DNA from: Aquanectria penicillioides
Lineage: Eukaryota > Ascomycota > Sordariomycetes > Hypocreales > Nectriaceae
Assembly (NCBI GenBank): GCA_003415625.1
Contig: PYIU01000002.1
Location: forward strand, 4,898,001 to 4,962,000
Length of the DNA stretch: 64,000 nucleotides
Reading direction: 5' to 3'
Shown here: positions 48,209 to 57,955 of the stretch, in pieces
Layout: each line of letters starts with the position of its first letter
How positions within the stretch are numbered: the first letter of the stretch is position 1
Made by a program: the position numbers and the translations under genes
Notes under the pieces: generated by a model
Databases searched by the model: none
Told to the model about the DNA's origin: nothing
Seen by the model: the letters and a program-made list of their open reading frames with translations, nothing else

Positions 48209-49489
48209 TTAGTCAAAGGGAATTCTCCGGAGACCCTCTCCAACGCCTCGTTTCTTCATCTCCTGGGCCGCTGCCAGACTGCTTGGAACCTTGATACCGC
48301 AACAGTCTCCCCAACCCTTGCCTTCGTGAGCGTGTCCGGTGTGAGGATCCGACAATTCGGGTCCCGCTTCGTCTTCAGCTGCCTCTGCAGCATCTTCCTC
48401 GCTCATGCCGTCAGCCGCTGGGACCAGAGACCCAAAGAGAAAGTGCTGCATGACGGGGAGCTTTCCCAAAACTTCCGAAACAAACATTCGGCGCATGCCT
48501 CCGTCGATCTTGGTCCACGACTTTGCCGATGAGATATCGTCAAGCATCGGGCTATGCCATCGCAGACCCTTGACCGTCTTAGTGTTATTCACAAAGCTGA
48601 CCTGGCCCAGGTACATGTAGTCTTTGCCAAACTCCTCCAGTGTGAGCTCCTGGTGAATAGCTCGCGGTGTGATGAAGGGATGGTGCAGCAGCTGGTTCGC
48701 GCCAAAGAGAAATGGTAGGAACTGGTAATCATCGAGTCCCCAGACTCCATGGGATCCAGCTGGCTCCAAGTAGTACGTCATCTGCACAACCCGCATCAAG
48801 GATAGATAGCGGGGGAAAACGCGGAGGACAAGGGCTTTGAAATCCGACTTTTGAAGCAAGCCGAGCTGGAAGAGGCATAAAAGCCAGATCATGAAATTCA
48901 ACTCGTGTCCAGAGCCATAATCTATTCGGTTTCCGTTGCCGAAGGATTGGCAAAAGTAGGTGGACAGTTCAGCGATGGCGTCTTCGTTATCCAGGCCGAG
49001 CTGATGATGCCAGGTCGAGCTGCTTTCTTTGGCAAGGTCGAGGAACCCGCGGAAGGCCTTGTTTCCAAACCTCGAGCCACCTTGCTCATTCGGGGGTGAT
49101 TTGGACACGAGCTGCTCCGCCTCATCCAGAATATTCACAATCGTCTTGGCCCTGTCGCTGAGGTCACCGTCTCGGACGGCGGAACATGGGTCATCAATCA
49201 CAGCCTCCGCGAGGTTGAAGATCCACGCCGTAATGAGCTTGTATGTTGGCGACGCTAGAAATATCTCGTGGTCTTTCTTCGACAATATCCTCCGTGAGGG
49301 TATCGTGTAGGTCCAGGCTGACGTATCGGGTGGCGAGGGCAAGGCAGGAGTTACGGGCACAGGAGTGGGATTCGACGGCTGTGATCGGCGCTTGCGGGGT
49401 TCGAGCTTTGGGATCCTGTCCTTGAGGTTTGGGATCGTAGGCGCTCCCGGTTGCGAGGGCGGTGTCTGTGTAGGAACGGGAGAAGCCAT
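48209..49489 (-). CDS. serine/threonine PP2A activator (PTPA), Rrd2-like
   Basis: The gene is one exon of 426 residues from the Met at 49489. The frame extends further to 49549, but MASPVPTQTP is the more natural N-terminus. PTPA blocks are clear: RRILSKKDHEIFLASPTYKL, EQGGSRFGNKAFRGFLD, GNGNRIDYGSGHELNFMIWL, MTYYLEPAGSHGVWGLDDYQ, FLPFLFGANQLLHHPF, and EVLGKLPVMQHFLFGSL. PTPA is a peptidyl-prolyl isomerase that activates the PP2A catalytic subunit and supports its metal loading in an ATP-dependent way. Filamentous fungi carry two paralogues; the sequence looks like the Rrd2 type, which is a recollection-based call. A Pro-rich N-terminus of about 55 residues and an acidic then Gly-rich C-terminus (EEDAAEAAEDEAG, GDCCGIKV) extend the core. 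The gene is divergent from RRP46. Confidence 0.93.
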   Translation of the reverse strand: MASPVPTQTPPSQPGAPTIPNLKDRIPKLEPRKRRSQPSNPTPVPVTPALPSPPDTSAWTYTIPSRRILSKKDHEIFLASPTYKLITAWIFNLAEAVIDDPCSAVRDGDLSDRAKTIVNILDEAEQLVSKSPPNEQGGSRFGNKAFRGFLDLAKESSSTWHHQLGLDNEDAIAELSTYFCQSFGNGNRIDYGSGHELNFMIWLLCLFQLGLLQKSDFKALVLRVFPRYLSLMRVVQMTYYLEPAGSHGVWGLDDYQFLPFLFGANQLLHHPFITPRAIHQELTLEEFGKDYMYLGQVSFVNNTKTVKGLRWHSPMLDDISSAKSWTKIDGGMRRMFVSEVLGKLPVMQHFLFGSLVPAADGMSEEDAAEAAEDEAGPELSDPHTGHAHEGKGWGDCCGIKVPSSLAAAQEMKKRGVGEGLRRIPFD

Positions 49490-50014
49490 GGCGAAGGGAG
49501 TCGACAGTATGATGCAGATGTTGAGGTCGGCCACAGCTTCAACACCCACGTCCTGATCCCAAGTATTCCCTGTACAGGGCGTAGTCAGCGCCTGTAGCTA
49601 TGACCTAAACGCCACTAGATTGTGCCGCCACTTGGCCACTCCACTCTGAACTTTAGGGGACTCGCACGCTGCAGGGTCCCCGCGTGGCGAGAAAAGACGG
49701 CACCTGAAGCCACCTCAGTCGAGGATCCCGAACAAATGCAAGTTTGCCTAATATTGTTTAAATCTTTCAAAAAAAATCTTCAGGTAATCGATCCTTTGTT
49801 GACTTGATATCCAGCTGTTCATCGTTGAGCGTTGTGCTCAATTTCAGTGATCTCTAAGGCAGCCTTCCTTCCAGCGGGGTCAATTAGAGTGCTTGGCCCA
49901 TGCCAATGAACAGAGCCTCCCATAGCACTACTAACGTCACTAAGATATATCCAATGAAATTTTTACCCGCCCTGCGAACGCTCTCAGATCTGATATCACA
50001 AAACATCCCCAGCA
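49490..50014. promoter_or_regulatory. shared divergent promoter PTPA / RRP46
   Basis: 525 bp lie between the start codons of the two genes and must carry both promoters. No named element was recognised. Confidence 0.5.
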
Positions 50015-50884
50015 ATGGCTCCCTCTGATCAACCAGCCGCAGAGCTTGGGCACCTGCCCAAGGCCGACGGCTCCGCTACATTTTCTTACGGCGGCTACTC
50101 TGTTGTCGCCGCAGTCAACGGCCCCGTAGAGGCGCAAAGACGAGACGAGAATGCCTTCGAAGCTCTTGTGGATGTCATTGTGCGACCCTCCGCCGGGGTG
50201 GGAGGTGAGAATACAGTCATTCCTCCCTCTCGCCACAAGCCTTCTAACTTCTATTGCTCATAGGTACCCGAGAGCGACAGCTCGAGTCTCTTCTCCAGGC
50301 TGCCCTCCGCCAGCTGATTCCCGTGCGCAACTATCCCAGATGTGTCATCCAAATCACCCTCCAGGTGGCTGAGACGCCTGAGAATGCCTATGTCAACACC
50401 AAGCTAGTTCAAGCTCAGCTTGTAAGATACCCAAAGCAGCCAGCGGTCCTTTCATCTTCCGGCTACTAATGCTCCGTGATAGAACCTCCCTATTATCCCT
50501 GCGTTGCTACACTCGGCAATTTTGGGGCTCTTGACAGCCGCGATTCCTCTCAAGGCCATTGCTTCAGCCACCGTCATTGCCATCCCTGAAGATGAAAAAG
50601 ATTTCATTGTTGATCCTACTGCTGTCGAGGCCGATCGCGCAAAGTCTTTGCATGTCCTTGGCTTTACCTCTCAGGATGAGCTCCTCTTGTCTGAGAACGA
50701 GGGCACATTCTCTGCTCAGGAGTGGACCAAGATCCTGGAACTAGGACAACAGGTGTGCTGCCAACACCAGAAGACCGGACTGGACACCGCCATGGCCGGT
50801 GATACAATCGAGTCTCAAAGCATCAGGGAGTTCATTCGATCGGTAATGGAAGCCAAGGCATCAGAGGACCTCTACTGGAAATGA
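50015..50884 (+). CDS. RRP46: exosome complex subunit Rrp46 (RNase PH-like)
   Basis: Three exons (50015-50204, 50264-50421, 50483-50884) sum to 750 nt, or 249 residues. The RNase PH fold is recognisable in GSATFSYGGYSVVAAVNGPV, EAQRRDENAFEALVDVIVRP, RQLESLLQAALRQLIPVRNY and PRCVIQITLQV. The C-terminal half contains ALLHSAILGLLTAAIPLKAI, the helix found in this family. Rrp46 is one of six RNase PH-like proteins of the eukaryotic exosome ring, which is catalytically inactive and threads RNA to Rrp44/Rrp6. Acidic residues and RNA contacts would decide between Rrp46 and a sister subunit, but the EAQRRDE block fits Rrp46/EXOSC5 best. The gene begins 525 bp from PTPA in the opposite direction. Confidence 0.9.
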
Positions 50885-52479
50885 GGTCTTCCTTGAAGTT
50901 TCAGCTGCTAGATGAATCGGGCGCATAGCGATGAGCTATAAGTTCTCACCGAAGCGTGCATTAATCTCATTCAGCCATTCGCTTACAAAACTTCATGATA
51001 TCTCACGCGTCGCTTCACATCTACAACATAGAGGGCATCAGAACGGGGTAGATAGTCAAGCGGGATATGGGCCCGTCAGGCAGCGAGACGATCAAACAGC
51101 AACAGGAGTCGTCCTCCAAGGGCAACCCATGGTTGCAATCGCTAGCTCAATCCCCAGCCCTCTTGGTGATATTACTAACGGCTAATCGTTTGGGGCGGCC
51201 TGAGCTACAGCATGAATCGAGACGGTGTTTCATCTGGACCTCGGACCAAATCGACGGGCCAGTATCGCTGCCATCGAGAGGTGGCAGGAGAAAGAACATG
51301 GAAGAAATTGTACAAAATTCACCATATCAAAGTGTACTCATCTAAAATTTTGTTTTGATTCCTCTCGTCATTTCCCCTCAACCCTGAGTTGCAAAGGGCT
51401 CCAGTACGTAGATGTGATTTATGGTTATCAGTTTAGGTAGGCAAACTGAGTGCATGATATGGTTGTTTGAGGTAACCGCCAGGAAATCTGTGAACACATA
51501 GATCTATCCAGTCAGGAGATCCCCAAACATGGGCCAGCCCGTCATGGGAACTGCCACCCGTCCCGAGCATGTCCATCCAAAGCGCCACAACGCGGTTTAT
51601 CGCCAAGCCTATAGATTGGGAGGTGGAGGCGGCGGCGAGTTGAGACGAAATATCACGGTATCACTGCGTTTCGGCTTCGGACCTCCTAACCCCTTGAATG
51701 CAACACTGGCACAGCTTGCCGCGGCCTATCACGAACCCATGCGCCGTGACGAACAATGCTCGCGGGCATTAGCCCCTCGAATCGCCGATTTGCGACGTCA
51801 CAGCTTACCGATACAGGCGCCCGCGGCCGAAACAATGCATCCCCACGGGTAAGTAGGCGATGCCGCTTTTAGTCTCGCGACGAGGGCGCAATTGATGCCA
51901 AGGTGAGACTAGCTGGTCCAGCATCCAAACGCAGAGCTTGCCGCACCAATGCCGCATTCATAATAGTCTAAATGTTGTGTCAGTCGGTGGATGACGGGCA
52001 ACCTACCGTAACAAATGGTCGACCCCAGCACCGTTTCGCCGCCAACAGACTCATCTTCCAACTCACTCTGCACACCCACCCTATATTGTTTTTGGTTCCC
52101 AGGAGAATATGTATATCCAAGTCACGGGCGACATGAAATTGAAGGCGAGGAGTGCTCAAACAAACTTGCAGCGTTACGCAGGACATTGAGGCACAGAAAA
52201 ATATGTCTTGACAGGCACCAAAGCTAAAATAGCATGCCATTTTAACGCGTGAAGTTGACCACCCATGAGTGAGTAAAGCGTCAGTGCCCAGATAAGCTTG
52301 TGTGACTCAGTTGCCCGCCTACCTACGTACTACTGTACTTTCGGAACCTTTTTGGCGGGGTCACGTCAACATTCACGTCGCCGTGAATCTTGTCAACTTC
52401 AAAGTCGTTGCCAAATTCTTGCTGCACTCAAGTCCAACATCCTCGCATTTCGCGGATTCGTCGGTCAAAACGCTCAAAT
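50885..52479. other. intergenic 1.6 kb
   Basis: No supported gene. Short open frames near 51529-51852 lack conserved features. It includes the CTP synthase promoter. Confidence 0.5.
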
Positions 52480-54588
52480 ATGAAGTACATTCTGATTTCA
52501 GGGGGTATGGAATCCCTTCCTTTAGTTCGGTTGATGGGTTCCTATACTGATCTGTTTGGGTAGGCGTCATCAGCGGGGTGGGAAAGGGTATTATCGGTAG
52601 GCAAAGATTCGAGTTCACGTCGCGTCTCGATTTCCTAACTAGACGTGTCTAAAGCCTCTTCAACCGGCCTGCTGCTCAAGGCGATGGGATTGAAGATTTC
52701 TGTAAGGACTGAAGCTCGTCATCGACTTATTAATTGGCGATACTGAGTGCCATGTTTCAGGCCATCAAGATCGACCCCTACATCAATGTTGATGCTGGTA
52801 CAATGGCACCTACAGAGTAGGTTCATATTTTTTGGGGGGCAAAAAAGCATCGTGCTAATCAAATCTCCTCCTCAGGCATGGAGAATGCTTCGTCCTCGAG
52901 TTAGTTGATCGACTCCCTCCCCGCATGTATACCAGAACCGGACATTGACCACAGGCCAGTGATGGCGGCGAGACCGATCTTGATATGGGGAACTATGAGC
53001 GGTACCTCGGCGTAAATTTTACCAAGGACCACAATGTCACTACTGGAAAAGTGTACCGCGAAGTCATCGAGAAGGAACGTCGAGGTGACTACCTGGGCAA
53101 AACCGTCCAAGTCGTGCCCCATGTTACAGATGCCATCCAGAACCAGATTGAGAGGGTTGCCAGAATCCCTGTGGATGAGTCTGGCGAAGAGCCTGACGTC
53201 TGTATTAGTGAGTTTCCTTTTCCTCTCTTGCATTTTCACATATCTAGTAGCGAGATACCGTCAATGAGACCCATATTACCCCTCGACCGGTTTCAAACAA
53301 CAGCCACTAATGAGGTGCAGTTGAATTGGGTGGTACTATCGGTGATATCGAGTCCATGCCTTTCATCGAGGCCTTGACGCAACTGCGACACCGAGCTGGA
53401 AGAAAGAACTTCTACAACATCCATGTCTCCTTCGTCCCCTTGATCCACGGCGAGCAAAAAACGAAGCCAACTCAGCATACCCTGCGGACAGTCCGCAGCG
53501 CTGGTCTTGCCCCAGACATGGTCGCGTGTCGCTGCAGCGTCCCCCTTGAGCAAACCACGGTCACCAAGATTGCGCATCATTGCCAGATGGAGACAGAGCA
53601 GGTCCTTGTTGTGCACGACATGCCTACCATCTACCAAGTTCCAGTTCTTCTGGAGCAACAGGGGCTTCTCCCCTTGTTGAAGGCCGCGCTCAAGCTCGGG
53701 GACATCGATATCCCCATCTCCCGACAGGGTAAAGGTGCAAGCATGTGGTCTCAGTGGAAGACCACTGTCGCGACTCAAGCTTACGAGGATACTGTTACTA
53801 TCGCCTTGGTTGGGAAGTACATCAGCCTACACGATTCATATTTGTCTCTGATCAAGGCTTTGGAACATTCCGCCATCCGATGCCGGCGCCACTTGAACCT
53901 GCAGTGGGTCAACTCAGAGCATCTCGAGCCCGGTGCTGAGGCGAGCGAATTTGAGGAGGCGTGGAAGATCGTTAAGGCTGCAGACGGAGTCCTCGTCCCA
54001 GGCGGCTTCGGTCATCGAGGTGTTGAAGGCATGATCCTTGCGGCCAAATATGCACGTGTGAACAAGGTTCCCTATCTGGGCATCTGCTTGGGCTTCCAGG
54101 CTAGTGTCATCGAGGCAGCGCGTAACCTGTGTGGTCTCAAGGAGGCCACATCAGAGGAGTTTGATGGTGAAGCCAAGGAAAAGGCCATCATCTTCATGCC
54201 CGAGATTGACAAGGCCAACATGGGTGGGACTATGCGCCTTGGTCTGCATGACACAATCATGCAGGAAGGCAGCGAATGGAGCAAGATGCGGAAGCTATAC
54301 GGCAATGCGGATGTAATCAAGGAGCGTCATCGCCACCGATATGAGGTGAATCCCGAATATGTTGAGCGATTCCAGCAGGCTGGACTCAACTTCATCGGCA
54401 AGGATGACAAGGGCGAGCGAATGGAAATTCTGGAGCTAAAAAACCACCCGTGGTTCGTGGGTGTGCAGTACCATCCCGAGTACCTTAGTCGAGTGCTGGA
54501 CCCCAGCAAGCCATACTTGGGCTTTGTGGCTGCCAGCTCCAAGTGCCTGGATACAGTCACCGAGGAGATTCTTCTGGCAAAGAGGTAA
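52480..54588 (+). CDS. URA7: CTP synthase (glutamine-hydrolysing)
   Basis: Seven exons (52480-52504, 52564-52596, 52655-52701, 52761-52816, 52876-52899, 52960-53207, 53321-54588) sum to 1,701 nt, or 566 residues. Five of the first exons are only 24-56 nt. The synthase domain begins [18 protein letters not shown] and continues [20 protein letters not shown], with the signature [37 protein letters not shown] follows the sixth intron. The glutamine amidotransferase domain has the catalytic Cys in LGICLGFQ (near residue 400) and the HPE motif [10 protein letters not shown] (near 530). The enzyme converts UTP to CTP using ATP and glutamine and also forms filaments in many organisms. At the catalytic Cys loop, the yeast and human enzymes have Met where this one has Phe. 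All splice phases fit. Confidence 0.97.
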
Positions 54589-55113
54589 CTAGGTGGTATC
54601 TGGTGCTGAGATTCCACCGGTATCAACTTGCTAGTATCTCAAACTCGTCGGGCATCAGCTGTGTAGAGACACACGGGGGTTTTCTTCTCTTCGTAACGTT
54701 GCTCGCTTTTATTTTCATTTTACACACAGTTCGTAGAGCGAGCAATCCAAGGCCATAAAAAAGCGTTATCTATAGGTCCATTACAGGGAAAATAGTAAAT
54801 AATTAATGATCACCAAGCTGAGTAGACTTATACTACGCTCAGTGACTTCCCCGTCCCGCTCACTCCGTGTGCTCGTCAAATTGCTTTTTCGCAAGCTTAC
54901 ATGTGCACACATGCAGCCCACAAGCCCGTCACTTCCGGTCCCACTTGTTGACTAGCCGTAAGCGCCGTGGCATTCAAGGCCAGTCCGTTTGTTGACCGTT
55001 TTTGGAAAGATGGCAAAAACATGATGGAAAAGAGGCCAAGAGAGTCGGACCGTTTTGCGAGATGCATCAAAGCTTCACAATTATGGGGCTTCATCGGGTC
55101 GAAAACATGGAAA

Positions 55114-55134
55114 GGGGGGGGGGGGGGGGGGGGG
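55114..55134. repeat. G21 homopolymer
   Basis: An uninterrupted run of 21 G, the same length as the C21 run at 2695 but in the other orientation; the length may be unreliable. Confidence 0.85.
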
Positions 55135-55468
55135 CCTGCAAGGGCAGCAAGGACGCTAGTCCCAATCGGCCCCACTGCGACGTCAAAAGCCGTTGCAAAA
55201 CCGTGGAGCCGAGCGGATGGATTGCTCCCCGACACTGCAACCCCGGCGGCGGTGGCTGCTCGCAGGGACTTGTTCTTAGCGGGTAGCAATATGGAGTACG
55301 GAGCACGTTGTAGGTGCGTCCCTGATAACAACAACAAACAACAGCAGCGCCTTGCTCGCTCGCTGTGTTTGGTTGTGTCAGTGAGCTGAGACGGGGATGC
55401 CAGTCTCTGACGCGGGATCGACAGGAGCACGAAGGGGAAAGGCCAAGCAAGCATTACGGCCACGGCGG

Positions 55469-55507
55469 CCCATGACAGTGGCCCATGACAGTGGCCCATG
55501 ACAGTGG
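55469..55507. repeat. 13 bp unit x3 tandem repeat
   Basis: Three perfect copies of CCCATGACAGTGG with no spacing. Confidence 0.9.
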
Positions 55508-55530
55508 TATGCCAAGCAGACTACGGAGTA

Positions 55531-55560
55531 GGAGACGAGAGGAGACGAGAGGAGACGAGG
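55531..55560. repeat. 10 bp unit x3 tandem repeat
   Basis: Three near-perfect copies of GGAGACGAGA, 23 bp after the 13-bp repeat array. Confidence 0.85.
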
Positions 55561-55868
55561 AGATGCGCGCGAGGTTACAGGTTACAGGTCACTCGCAAGA
55601 AGACGAATTCAAGTTCCAGGTCGCAAAGTGACGCAGGTGATATAAAACCGCATGTCCCAACGGCGAAAAAACGGGAAGGAGATTGCTTGCAGGCGCACCT
55701 CATCCGCTCTTTCCTTTCTTTTTCATTCTCCGTTGCTGGGCTTTTCCGCCACAGGCTCTCCACTGGGAGGAGAAGCGAGGTAGACATCACATCATCAACA
55801 GCGGCTAAGTCGCGCATGATCAGGAGACGAAGACAAAGAAAGTGAGAATTGAAAGAAAGCTCTGGGAG

Positions 55869-55894
55869 TTTTTTTTTTTTTTTTTTTTTTTTTT
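55869..55894. repeat. T26 homopolymer
   Basis: An uninterrupted run of 26 T in the probable leader/promoter region of NAD kinase. Confidence 0.85.
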
Positions 55895-56025
55895 CTTCCT
55901 TTCCGTTTTTTCCACAACCTTCTTCGCCCCTCTTCTCTCGCTCGCTCGCTCTCAGCAGCCTGCAGCCAGCAACGCCAGCAACGACGACACACCCACCTTT
56001 CCCGTTTGTATCGCTTACTGCAGCC

Positions 56026-56049
56026 TTTTTTTTTTTTTTTTTTTTTTTT
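56026..56049. repeat. T24 homopolymer
   Basis: A run of 24 T, 130 bp after the T26 run. Confidence 0.85.
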
Positions 56050-57955
56050 GTGGTGGCTCTTGAATCTTGGCCCCCCTGGACTGGTTCTATTTCCCGCCAT
56101 TTCTTTTTAGGCGACTTCATTAGGCCTGACTTGAATGAGAGAGCCGGTTGCTTCTCTCACTTATCGCTAGTCATCACATTCTGCCTGGCTTCAGATTGGG
56201 TGTAGCCTCGTCTTTCTTCTCTTCTTCACTCACTCGGATTATTTTTTTTTCTTTTCTTTTTTTCTACCTCTTTCTGCGCTGGTCGTTGGAAGGACAGGGT
56301 CTGCGTTTCTCCATCTTGCATCCTGCGGCTGTGGTTGCGTTGCGTCAGGTTGCGTTGCGTCGCGTTGCATCCCATCCATCCCTCCACCTGGCATCTGCAA
56401 CCTTGGATTGGACTGGTCTTTCCATCCCTGCTTTTTTCGCGCTCACGAATCACGATCCCAACCCCGGGCTCGCTTCCACCTTTGGGCATTTACATCCGTC
56501 CCCAGGTTCAGCACAGCACAGACAGTGCCCAGAATAATAAGCGAAGTTGAACGCCCAGAGCTGTCACATCATAATTGTCGAATCGCCTGCAGGAGCAATA
56601 ACCAATAATTCAATATCGCCAATAGCTGCAGCAACTAAAGTTGGGCCCACACCCAACGATCAAGTCAAGAGAAACCAACAAGCGAAACTTGGAGCCTCTC
56701 CATTAAGCTACTGGGCTTCCCGTCCCTACTAGTCAACCGGACCATTGGACTTGCATCTGGAATAACCGTCGTCTTGGTTTCTTCATTTGCTGGTGTCTTC
56801 ATCCACGTGCGTCGTGACGCTGCGGCTGGATCCTTTTCATCACAACCACCGCCAATCGCGGCCACTCCCTCCCGCTCGGCACGGCTCACGCCAACTACTT
56901 CTATTACCACTACCACTCACATACTCCCCCGCAACGGCAGGGCCAGTTGACGAGGGTGGACGAAATTAGATCTCTGGTTCCCCTCTAGTCTAGAGTCGAA
57001 TTAGTTGCCTGCCTTGGTGTCGCTCGTGAGACGTCTCAAGCGCCAAACGAGTTTGGAAGCGGAACGAGTTACGAACAATTGACGGTGAGTCGGCAGCCCA
57101 ATTGGAACTTGGCCCGCTTGCCGAGCCAGAAAGGTTCTAAACAGTTCGGGAACAGCTACTCAGTAATTGGCAAGACCTGGTGATTGATTCATCGGTACGG
57201 TACCACTTGTCAGTTTCGGTGTCACACCTCCATCGGCGCCCCCTCCTCTCTTCATTCTATCTCCTAGGCCCTCCCGAGGAATCGCGGGGAACAGGGACGA
57301 AAAAGTCGCCGGAGACACAGCGGGAGATAGCGGAGAAAGCGTAGACGCATTCTTACTCCTCGCTCCTCTCCTCAGGGCTCAAGTCCGCCAACGCAGGGGG
57401 AGAAAAAAAAACAAAGCTCCAGTGGCCAAAACCGAGCTTAGCCTCCACTCTCGAGTCCCTTGCTGCTGGGCAGCAGATTCGGACTGGGTACCACAGAGAC
57501 AGAGACAGTGGGATTTAGCACAGTAACCCCCGGTATTTCCGTTTCGGTTCTCCGCCGGACTCCGCCATTGGGCAGCCTCGGAACCCGCCCGGACTTTGGA
57601 GCGAACAAGTTCCAAGGCAAGGAAAGCGGAAAAATACACGCATACGGCAAGCATCCCACTGCGTATCAGATCTGTGCACACGACCCCCGACCAGACATTC
57701 TGCCGGGGAAGCCAACTCGACAAATCCGTGGGGGTGTGAGAGACACACAGCCAGAAAGTGACAGAGTCCAGAGCTGCGCGCGCTCTTGTGTGAGAGTGCG
57801 TGTGCGTCTTGTGTATTGGTGTTCTGTATCCACCCCCAATTTGCCCTCTCCCCCTCCATCAGGGCTTCTCATCACAGCACCTAATTCCCAATCCCAACCA
57901 AAAAAAGAAAAGCCACGGGCCAGTGCTGTGCCCGTCCCCATCCATCGAGGGAAAT

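Larger units (their letters stand above)
54589..57955. other. 3.4 kb gene-free region upstream of NAD kinase
   Basis: No supported gene; probably the CTP synthase 3' end plus a long promoter and leader of NAD kinase. It contains G21 (55114-55134), 13-bp and 10-bp tandem repeats, T26 (55869-55894) and T24 (56026-56049). A splice donor-like CG/GTGAGT at about 57086 hints at a leader intron. Confidence 0.55.

Noticed and set aside
57800..57955. Upstream in-frame ATG of NAD kinase
   Set aside because: The added residues look like translated leader; the ATG at 57956 begins a more natural N-terminus.
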